Assembly (NCBI GenBank): GCA_911728455.2
Contig: OU452235.1
Span: 9,596,634-9,660,633, forward strand
Length of the DNA: 64,000 nucleotides
From: Marthasterias glacialis
Lineage: Eukaryota; Echinodermata; Asteroidea; Forcipulatida; Asteriidae
Direction of reading: 5' to 3'
The notes beneath the pieces are model-generated. The model saw only the letters and a list, made by a program, of their open reading frames with translations. It was not told where the DNA came from and ran no database searches. Within the stretch, counting starts at the first letter, position 1. The number at the start of each line of letters is the position of its first letter. Below, piece after piece: positions 23,801 through 35,800 of this stretch. The translations under genes and the position numbers were made by a program.

Positions 23801-26800
23801 GAGGGTAACACCAGAGAGGGTTGATATAACCTGAAGGTAACACCAGAGAGGGATGATAGAGTCTAAGGGTAACACCAGAGAGGGATGATAAAACCTGAGG
23901 GTAACACCAGAGAGGGATGATAGAACCTGAGGGTAACACCAGAGAGGGTTGATATAACCTGAAGGTAACACCAGAGAGGGATGATAGAGTCTAAGGGTAA
24001 CACCAGAGAGGGATGATAAAACCTGAGGGTAACACCAGAGAGGGATGATAGAGTCTAAGGGTAACACCAGAGAGGGATGATAAAACCTGAGGGTAACACC
24101 AGAGAGGGATGATAGAACCTGAGGGTAACACCAGAGAGGGATGATAGAACCTGAGGGTAACACCAGAGAGGGATGATATAACCTGAAGGTAACACCAGAG
24201 AGGGATGATAGAGTCTAAGGGTAACACCAGAGAGGGATGATAAAACCTGAGGGTAACACCAGAGAGGGATGATAGAACCTGAGGGTAACACCAGAGAGGG
24301 ATGATAGAACCTGAGGGTAACACCAGAGAGGGTTGATATAACCTGAAGGTAACACCAGAGAGGGATGATAGAGTCTAAGGGTAACACCAGAGAGGGATGA
24401 TAAAACCTGAGGGTAACACCAGAGAGGGATGATAGAACCTGAGGGTAACACCAGAGAGGGATGATAGAACCTGAGGGTAACACCAGAGAGGGTTGATATA
24501 ACCTGAAGGTAACACCAGAGAGGGATGATAGAGTCTAAGGGTAACACCAGAGAGGGATGATAGAACCTGAGGGTAACACCAGAGAGGGATGATAGAACCT
24601 GAGGGTAACACCAGAGAGGGATGATAGAACCTGAGGGTAACACCAGAGAGGGATGATAGAACCTGAGGGTAACACCAGAGAGGGTTGATATAACCTGAAG
24701 GTAACACCAGAGAGGGATGATAGAGTCTAAGGGTAACACCAGAGAGGGATGATAGAACCTGAGGGTAACACCAGAGAGGGATGATAGAACCTGAAGGTAA
24801 CACCAGAGAGGGATGATAGAGTCTAAGGGTAACACCAGAGAGGGATGATAAAACCTGAGGGTAACACCAGAGAGGGATGATAGAACCTGAGGGTAACACC
24901 AGAGAGGGATGATATAACCTGAGGGTAACACCAGAGAGGGATGATAGAATCTAAGGGTAACACCAGAGAGGGATGATCCTGAGGGTAACACCAGAGAAGG
25001 ATGATAGAATCTGAGGGTAACACCAGAGAGGGATGATAGAACCTGAGGGTAACACCAGAGAGGGATGATAGAATCTAAGGGTAACACCAGAGAGGGATGA
25101 TATAACCTGAGGGTAACACCAGAGAGGGATGATAGAACCTGAGGGTAACACCAGAGAGGGATGATAGAATCTAAGGGTAACACCAGAGAGGGATGATAGA
25201 ACCTGAGGGTAACACCAGAGAGGGATGATAGAATCTAAGGGTAACACCAGAGAGGGATGATAGAACCTGAGGGTAACACCAGAGAGGGATGATAGAATCT
25301 AAGGGTAACACCAGAGAGGGATGATAGAACCTGAGGGTAACACCAGAGAGGGATGATAGAATCTAAGGGTAACACCAGAGAGGGATGATAAAACCTGAGG
25401 GTAACACCAGAGAGAGATGATAGAATCCAAGGGTAACATCAGAGAGGGATGATAGAACCTGAGGGTAACACCAGAGAGGGATGATAGAACCTGAGGGGAA
25501 CACCAAAGAGGGATGATAGAACCTGAGGGTAACACCAGAGAGGGATGATAGAACCTGAGGGTAACACCAGAGAGGGATGATAGAACCTGAGGTTAACACC
25601 AGAGAGGGTTGATATAACCTGAGGGTAACACCAGAGAGGGTTGATAGAACCTGAGGTAACACCAGAGAGGGATGATAAAACCTGAGGGTAACACCAGAGA
25701 GGGATGATAGAACCTGACGGGTAACACCAGAGAGGGATGATAGAACCTGAGGGTAACACCAGAGAGGGATGATAGAACCTGAGGGTAACACCAGAGAGGG
25801 TTGATAGAACCTGAGGGTAAAACCAGAGAGGGTTGATAGAACCTAAGGGTAACACCAGAGAGGGATGATAGAACCTGAGGGTAACACCAGAGAGGGATGA
25901 TAGAATCTAAGGGTAACATTAGAGAGGGTTGATAGAACCTGAGGGTAACACCAGAGAGGGATGATAGAATCTAAGGGTAACACCAGAGAGGGATGATAGA
26001 ACCTGAGGGTAACACCAGAGAGGGATGATAGAATCTGAGGGTAACACCAGAGAGGGATGATAGAACCTGAGGGTAGCACCAGAGAGGGATGATAGAATCT
26101 AAGGGTAACACCAGAGAGGGATGATAGAACCTGAGGGTAACACCAGAGAGGGATGATAGAACCTGAGGGTAACACCAGAGAGGGATGATAGAACCTGAGG
26201 GTAACACCAGAGAGGGATGATAGAATCTAAGGGTACCATTAGAGAGGGTTGATAGAACCTGAGGGTCACACCAGAGAGGGATGATACACATGTTTACCGG
26301 TGGAACCCAAGGTTACTTTACGTACATTGCATGCAGTTTTAGTTATTATTCATTATCACACAAGTGCGAGTGGAATAAAAAAAAAAATATAGCGCATCTG
26401 CGTTTGATACCCAATCAGGCCACAGGCTGAGTTAAGATATTGGACACAGAAGCGCTCTATTTTTCCGTATCCGACAAGCGCGCATGTGATATTGAATCTT
26501 CCAGCCAACAGTAAAAAGTACACATAAGCGTTATTTCGTAACGAGCAGCAAGTCCAACGGGCAAAGTTTAAAACGTTTTAGCACTGTCTATATACGGAGC
26601 GTGATGCAAGATACTCACACTACGCTGAGTGCAATATAGACTACTGGGAGTATAATATGGTTTATTATCACACTCCTGTTGAGCAATCTGATTGGAGGAA
26701 TAAAGGAGAAGATAAAAGCCTACATGTATAATTTACACATGGCTACACCTCACTTCAAGGAGGGGAAAAAGCTTCAAACACAAAATACAACTCATTAGAG

Positions 26801-29800
26801 AAGAGTGATTTAGTTTTGTTGCAACTTACAAAAATGTTGTGAAAGCTATGTACTTTTACACAAGATGAACAGATTTGTAATACCCATATAGGCCTATATT
26901 TTGAAAAGATTCAAAATTTGTATGTCATATGTAATGTGTATTATACATTTTTTTGTCAGCAATATTTGTACATGTATTGTGTATTGTGCTATCTAGATAA
27001 TAAATGTATGTAGGTATTGTACATTGTATGTACTTCTTGGACTATAAAATTGAAAAAGATGAAGGATGATACATGTAATGTATACATAGTTGTTATTGAG
27101 GAAACAATACTGTGCCATTTGGATTTTGTCTATTCAGTACTAATGATACAAGTCTAATGTTAAGTTTTATCTCTGATTTGACCAGGATGAAGATGAAGAA
27201 GGTGTTCCCATTGAGTTTGGTCCTCGTCTTATCAATGATGACCGAGGCACATACTTCAATGATGAAAGAAGAAAGATTGGTGAGATATCAACTAGTCAAT
27301 GTACATGTATATGTAACCCTTAAACTAGATGTAAAAGTCTACATTTTGTAATTTGTATTTAGTTTCTCAACCAAAAATTGAATATAATTAAACCTATTTT
27401 GAATATTTATTGACCAGTTGCCACCGGGTATCTTCCATTTTTTCCCCGTCCAACCTGATGTGGTTATTTTCTTGGAAGTGTCGGAATAATTTTTCTTTGA
27501 AAGTATACTGCTGGCACTAAGAGTCCTTGTCTTTTAAAGCCAAAAGGATAAAGATTCTCATTATAGCACTGGGATTTTTGTTTTCTCTATCTAGAAAATG
27601 TCATATACATGAAATGTGAATTGCAAAACCTTTGCCATGAACTACGGACAAGGCTGGATTCCCGGTTCACTCTGACTTACCTCCATTGAGGCGAAATACA
27701 ATGAATAAACAATGGTTGAAGCCTCTCAATGTCTTGTAATCAACTTCTTGAAACAAAAGGACAAAAGTCTGGAATCAGTGACTACATCAGATAACCCCCA
27801 CATAATGGGAGAATATCGGTGAAATATTCAAGACCATGTTTCTTCATTGTGTGGGTAAAACGAAGCGTTACACAGTGGTGCATCATGCTCTGTGCACACT
27901 CAGCAGTGGAATGTCCAGCTGACCTTTGTTCCTGTATTATGATTTTACGTAATGGCATGTTTAAACATTGCCCATTTGCTCACTTAGACAATATTTTCAT
28001 GTGTACATGTCATCCATTGTCTACTGGTTAAACAACTATAGTAAATTGATAGTTTTGTACGTTAAGAATATGAAACAAGGTTCAAACAATGCTCCAATTT
28101 GTTTTCATGTGTTATATGTACAGTTGTTTAGATTTGTGAAGCTGAACAACATTGCTGGATTGGTCTTGTTTTATTCATAGATTTTGTGATAGTCTATGAG
28201 GAAGAGAAACTCTCTGATAAGCAAAAGCAGAAGAAAGAGAGAGAAGAACGAGAAAGATTGGAGAAGAATTTACCACCAGAACAGGATAACGATGCTCAGC
28301 ATAGTGAATGGCGTAAAAAATACATTAGTAACCTGCTAAGGTAAATAATACTTGCATCAATTACAAAGTACATTCCTTGTACATTAACAACTGGGCCCAA
28401 TGTCATGACACTGCTCACCTTGGAATGCTTGGTTCACAGCCAGTAGCCTATCCAAGGGGCACAGGGGGCCATTGCTTTTCTTTGTGAGGGAGGGCAGGGG
28501 CCATGTTTTTTAATGAGTTACATGTATCTGGGTTTTTTTTCATTGGGGGCACAGAAAATTATGGGGGGACGTGCCTATCCCCACCCCCCCCCACCCCCCC
28601 GCTGCTTAAAGCGCCCTGTAAAGTGCATATTTCAATGGGACATAAATGCAGAATTCTGCAGTTAAGCAGTGCCTGAAATTGGGCCCTGGTAACAACTTTC
28701 TAACCAAATAAAGTAAATACATGTAAGTGGCCACAACATTCAAGGTCGTACAGAGTCTTTTCTTTGTAATGTACAGGTATGCGCAGTCGGGCATGGCATA
28801 TGCGACACCCATGAATATTCTATGGGAATGTTTTGTAGTAGAGTACTGTCAAAGGTCACAATCATTGCTTCACTCACTCGTTCTCAGGTCACTGTACACC
28901 TACATGTCAAGTTTAGGTGGTAAATGATTGGGCTTGAGTAACAGTCTGGAAGGCTTTTGCCTGTGCACTGCATTCCACATTGTAGTTGGCTCCAAGTGAC
29001 TAGCACTAGCAGGTTGTAGCATGGTTTGCGATTGTATGCTCCAGAAAAAAAGGTACCACCCGCGAAAAATCCATTTTAAATCAAGGTGGGGCAGTTTTAT
29101 CTTGGCTGATTTCTTGGGTGTTTTGAATGCCTTCTGTATGGAAAAATGTGTGATTTTATTATTTTTTGCCCAGTTGATTAGGATTCACATCATATCAAGA
29201 AGATGTCACATCACATTAACTTTCTGTTAAAAAAAAAGCCTCTAGCTTCATCGCAGAGCCTCTTATTCGGCCTTTAACTTGGACTTGAAATGTCTGAATA
29301 TTGTAAAGACCCCTTGCACTCACGTCACATGCTGCTACAGTCCATGTCTGCCTTCTGTCTGCCATTTTGGGAGTCAAAATACATGTGAAAATGTGAACGC
29401 GTGCATCACTAAAAATGCACACTACACAGTAAAACACAGGAAACCGACTTCCAAAATGGCACAACCAATATTCATGGTACGTGTATGATGTTGTGGGAAG
29501 GCACTATAAATACTAATCTCTGTAGTGGTTCGTACATTCTGGAGTGCGTTTGGAAGTTTTCGGGGTACTCTCAGTTTTCGCAGACAATAACAGGATCTAT
29601 TTAGCGCCCTCTTTAGGTCATTCTCAGGTCCCCTCATCTGAAAGTGCGGAACTGCTATACAGGGGTTAGTTTTTAATGCCTTCCAATGTTGTGAGGTGAA
29701 TTAGGTCAGTAATCTTTGTTGATCTTGGTTTTGAGTATCAGGCCTACAAATCAGGAGAGACATTTACGTCAAAGTAATTTACATAGACTGAATGCAATGT

Positions 29801-32800
29801 TTGTTTTCATCAGAGCTGGTTTGGAGATAGAGGAGGATGTGGCTGAAAGTGATACAAAGATCATTACATATTACAAATTACATGCACCATGGTCTGTGTT
29901 GGAATTCTATGCTGAAGAACTCAACTTCAGGGCTCCATTACAGGTAAGCATTACCAATGACTAGCCAGCAGGACTGGGTAGCTTGTCCTGATGTAAAAGG
30001 ATGCTTTCTGGCACTGAACTAGCCAGCCACTTGGAGAGAATTTTGGACTGGTCCTCAGGTGTTCTAACTGTTTGTAGCAATAGACAAGTGACTTACTGTT
30101 AAGAATGTTGATTTCTTTTTGTATGAATTAAAGTTTGTTTATAAATCAACATTAGCCAATCTGATCTTCATATGTGATCAATTTCATAGTGTTGTAACAA
30201 AGGATCACGACTTTGCAGTCATGATGATAGTGGACAATGCTATGTTTACATACATCTTATAAATAAGCATAGCCAACAGGGGTTACATTTCCCATTGCTG
30301 TTAAGCAGCCTAAAAAATCTCGCTTAATGCCATTATTTGCTGAGTAGGTGGAACCAGTCACATGCAATGTTCATCACATGGTATTTTAGCTGGTAACGTT
30401 CTGTTATTTAGAAATTAGAGTTTGCCTTCCTAATAAATTTGTGATAAATTGGTACCCTGGTTAGCATTGTTTAGCTTACACTATACTCTTTTTCTTAGGA
30501 TAACTTCAGATTTGTTGCTTACACTTGTTTAGTTAGTGTAAATATTTGATGTTAACCTTATAAGTAGAGATTGAATAGTTCAAGAGCACTGTAGCACAGA
30601 AAGCAGCCCCATACAACAAACTGTAAGTCTGGAAATATTGGAAAATTACGACTTGTAAACCAGTAGGCGTCGGCTAACGGGTATCCACGAAGACCACAAA
30701 GTTGAATCTTCAATTGATCATCAGTGATTGTAACATTTTAAACTAGATTGTTTCAGCTACATATTTAGGTACAGATAATAACACAATAAATTTTAAACAA
30801 CAGTACGTTTGAAAGTTTACATGTAAATAAAGCTTTGCATGTTAGAACGTTCTTAAAGATTATTATTAGTATTTAAAAAATTTTTTTTACATACACTGAT
30901 GTGTGTAAAGCACTGCATACTCAGTACTTTCCTGTGAAAAAAACCACAGGCATATTCCTTAGGTGGGATTCAAAACAATGAACCCGGCCATTCTAGAGCA
31001 GATGTCTTACCAACTAGACTACCGAGATTGCCCTTTTGCTAGAGGCAGTTAGAATCCTTAAAGTTCTTAAAGATATTTTGTGATACATGTATTTTCTATT
31101 TGTACATGTAGCCTATATAATGTATATTATACTGCAGTGCAAGGACAACTCAGTATTGCATGTAGATGTAGACAACCTTTTGGATGCTTCATTTAACATC
31201 AATTGTGCACAATATGCTGTTTTGGAATCCCTACAGAGCTGAGGTACAATGTGCAGTAAGAAGAAGCATTGAACCAGCACAGTGTAACACACATCCCTAT
31301 TTGCTGCTGTATAAAAGGCCACAGGCCTGCAGCTCCAGGTATAATGGACCAGAAACTCTTTGCCCTGAATAGAGTCAGTCTCAGTTGTGTACATATATAA
31401 GGAGAGGAATCTAGCAAGGTTAAAGGGACACACCGGTTTACCGTTTACACTAAATAGTGATATAGAAAGAAAGACATTAAATTTTAAGATGGTTTTCATA
31501 AAAAAAAATCATCAAAGTGGCCCATAATTTACGAAAAATAGACAAAAAAACAAAAGAGGTCAAAGGTCAGTGTATACGCTTTACCAGCCGTTTCGAGTGT
31601 GAAATTTGCATTGGAATGTCACGCGATGTTGCTAGTAGACTGGTGCTTTTATTGTCAATATTATCACAATGTCAAGACACGAGGATCCAGTCTGTCTCCA
31701 GCACATGTTTGTAAACATAAACACGGTCACAGCTCCATCTTCACACACACAAAACTGTATTTCCTTCGAAGGGTTCGAAACCATGGAAAACGTTCCTTCG
31801 TGATCCCAAAGAACGTCGTAAAAACATAAAGACAAACAATCCAAAGATGGTAAAACCACAAGTAAAACACGATAAACTCGATCAAAGCAAAACAAAACAA
31901 AACATGAGTACCACACTACCAACAGACAACGTCGCACCGTTGCGCAAACCACTGGTTAGTCGTCATGAACATCTGACTTGTATAAAGAGTATTGACGTCT
32001 TTATTATATTTTTTGACTACCTCCATGATTGAAATAAACCTAGGTCTATCCAAAATTCTATGCCGCAAACCTGTCCATCAAAATTCTGGCATGAAATGCA
32101 TCATTCACAATGTCATCACGATCACCGTCCGGTTAGTATATCCCTCATCGTCGTTCATCGTTTTACGTTTGACCAATAACTTTTGCCAAGCGAGCTTCCC
32201 GTTGTCGTCGAGAAGAATTGGCCCTTCTCAAGCAGCTTTTGCGATGGATGTCACACGTCTTTCAGAGAAGAGTTTTTTGGACAGCCAGGGCCACCGACGG
32301 GTTTTTGTTGTTTTTTGGGAGGAGTTGGCACTGTGGTGTTCAACACAAAAGCGTGTCATTCACCGAGACCGCCTCTACGTAACGTGGTACAACCAGCTAA
32401 GCGTACAGACTAAAACTATTGATAACGAAACGTTCTTGATGGTCTGGTTCCCATTCCCTCCTGCATGTTCGTAAGCTCACAGCTTGTGGGTCGTGTGGGA
32501 GTTCTTGCCTGGGGAATATGCGCCTTGCAAGCCCTGCGAACCACGGCGCTGACCTTGGGATAATGCATTGAGTATGAGTCTCGCAAGCCCCCACACTCGT
32601 GCACTGTGGAGCACGCTTCCGTTGGCCGGACTATCTAGGTTAAGATTTTACGCACGATTTTTCATAATTATGTATAATTTGTGTCCGTAATATGAATACA
32701 TGCTCTCTTTTGTCAAATACTCATGAATAATTATTTTTAAATCACAGTTGAATTAGATGCAGTAATTAACTTTTATACGGCTGGAAGTAAAACTAACTCC

Positions 32801-35800
32801 AAAGATCAAGTGATTTATCCGAACCAAAAAATCGGGCCGGACTTTTTTTTTAAATGCTCAAAAACGGCCAAATTTGGTGGTTTCTATTCAAGATGTTTCA
32901 TCTCTACTCCTCAAGACCATTTCAAGACCTTTATTTTCTAGTTTGTAGCCCAAAATAGCCCAACGAAGCCGGTGTGTACCTTTAATCACCAGCAGCCGAT
33001 TTCACTAAAGTCTCCTTTTGCGATTATCGCTATTGAACTAGCAATGATATTGCTACTGCAAATCCTTCACTCTTGCGATGGCGTTGATTTTACATTTCAC
33101 TAAAGTCATCGCTGAAGCGATGATATAAAAAAAATTCAGACTTGGCAATCGATTTGGGCGTTTGCGATGATCGCAAAGCGTTAGTGAAATCGGCTGCAGG
33201 TGTTGTGTCCATGTGTAATAGACATGGTTTATTATGAGCCTAGTCATGCTAGTGTTATTATTACATCTTCCTGCCTCCAAGATCACACACAACATGTACA
33301 CTATTATAGAGGTAGCCGTGTTAGTCTAACATGAAATATTAAAACTCATTGATTTACATTATATTGTACATGTGTAGTAAAAAAAGGGAGTGGCTGTAGA
33401 GCTTTTGTTTACAAACATTGACCACAATTTTGTATGGGAGAGGTCTTGAGTCTCACAATTTGTATAAACTGACTTGACAAAAATTTGCCCTTTTTAGTAA
33501 AAAAAATAAACTTTGTTTTACTAAGTGTAAGTTTACTTTTTGTTATGGACAGTAAATTTTATTTCAAATTATTTATCATTTAATATGTTTTTTGGGCAGT
33601 GAAGGCCACCCATATTTTTGCCAACCATGTTCGGCAAAACTCGCGGTGTGACATTGAAAAAAGTTCTACGTGATGTGATGCTATGTGATGTGATGTGATG
33701 TTATGTGGACAATTACAATACAACAGAATATGTCCACTTGTTTAAATAATGTAGATTATGTGTTTTGTTGATTCTAATTGACTTTGAGGCTGTATCCAAA
33801 TTGATGGCTTTGGCTGTGGCAACGGCTGGACTGCCGGAGAGTCCTGTTCATCAATGCCTGTTATTGCAGCCTATAGCCATACATGTAGCTGCAGCCGTAG
33901 TTGCTTGATTCAGTCATGGCCTAAGATCTCAAGGTTTTGTCTATGAGAGAGAGTAGACTGAGACTAACTTGATAATGCTTTATATTCCCTGATACCAGCT
34001 TAATACAGGACCAGCAGCAGATGTACCAGGAGAAGATGTAAGATTGAACAATGCCCTGGGCTCTCGGGTTAACATTAGCTTCTTTATTTCTAGCAAACTG
34101 ATTCTCAGAGGATTTTCAGCCGGGGCAACTTTTGGAAGAGTGTGGTTGTGGGTCAATCCTGATGCTTTTCCTGTCGCCCTCTCGTTTATGTTTCCTCCCC
34201 TGTCCACAGCCTCTTGAACTGAAAGTGTCCGTTACTTGTGGGTTCTTCTCTTTGTCCGTGGCTGTCAAATGTTATCTTTTTCCACTGTCAGGTGGAGTGG
34301 GTGGAGACAATGTGAATTGGTTAAAGATCAGTACAATGTACATGAATCTCTTTCTGCATGCAAACTGAGTACAGTGCACTCTATCCCATGTTACATTCTA
34401 CACTGTTTGTTCCATAAGTTGACACTACATTATGGTGCACAATATCAAAATTAAATTGTGTAGTGTAAACAAGTGGTTGGTGGCACTGCAAAATTGATGC
34501 ATGAATTCTACTTGCAAGTTAATGCTATATATTTCCATAATACATGTATGTAATGAAACTGAAGTTTGCTGATCTTGATAAAGGATAAAATGTTAACGAC
34601 TACAGTCACACATGTCAAGCCTGAATGCATGATTAAATATGCATGCTTCTAGCTGGCCTACATTCCTACCTCTATGGCCAATCAAACAATATTTGATACA
34701 GTACTGGATGGTTTATATTAATACTGAGCAGTTCTGGAGGAAAAGAGAATGATATTGAAACTTGTTTAAGTGTCGGATGTACAACATTCTTGCAATATTG
34801 GAAACATGTACAGGTGGACTTACATTATAAAATGAACATGATTAAGGATAAATAATGCTCACTGAGGATTTACAGCACATTCAATAGACTGATTGCGCGA
34901 CCAATGTTTACATGTGGTCACGTGACCTTTTGTCGGTACTACGTCATCTCAGCTGATGGCAAAAGACGTGCAAAAACTTGCTGTGACCGACAGAGTCACA
35001 CCAAAAGCCGGCTTTTGGTAATGATAACACATTTATGAAGCCATTTTATTAAAATTGTATGTTGTGACATTGATTTCAATCACATTACTGTTTCATAAAC
35101 TACCAGTATTCTACTACAAAAGAGGTTTATTTTGAGTTATGCGCTATCGGTGTCGGACGACTATGTAGCCACCCGCCTGTTATTTTGTTTGTAATGTAGG
35201 CCTAAATCACTGTTAAAAAAGGGGTAAAGAACATTGAAAAAACGACCATTTATACCTAGCCTTGCGAAATTTCAAACAGGCAAAGGAATCACACGGTTTT
35301 GGAAAGCAATTTCTTTGGATGATTCAACTTCAAACCGTTAGAATTCTTGTGTTGAAAAGTGTTTGACGTGGTCGTCTGGCCTAAACGTTCCGTTGGCACA
35401 AGTACACATCGTGCATCGTACACTTGTACAATTTCAACGACTTGCTGGAACTGTCCTTACTGGCTTTATTCAGCCACTCGAAGGTCTCTGGTACAAACTG
35501 TGGAATATTTGCCACAGATTTCGAGTAAGAAAAGCCTTGATCAATTAAACAAATGCAATAATCATCATGTACTATCTTTCCTATGGAGGACGTCGTGTTT
35601 GGTTACATTTAATACCCACAATAGGTCACGTGAAGTGGGTTGCATAATCGGTCTATTGCATTCCAATATAATAGCAATAATGTTATATGAACCATGAACA
35701 TAACCATGCCCTTGAGTATAAATGCTACACTTCAGTTACATCACATGCTGTACATAGACTGTTGTAATCCATTGTACAAACATAGGAAAAGGGTATACAA

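Noticed and set aside
23543-25183. Long open frames on the minus strand (up to 322 codons)
   Set aside because: They come from a stop-free 32-bp tandem unit read in shifting frames, lie inside an intron and have no non-repeat protein part.
30950-31032. Possible tRNA gene on the minus strand
   Set aside because: The B box is interrupted and no proper acceptor stem or anticodon arm can be drawn; it fits a SINE head.
31992-32474. 160-codon frame in the TTAA-flanked element
   Set aside because: No DDE motif, zinc knuckle or other recognisable signature; kept only as an observation about the element.
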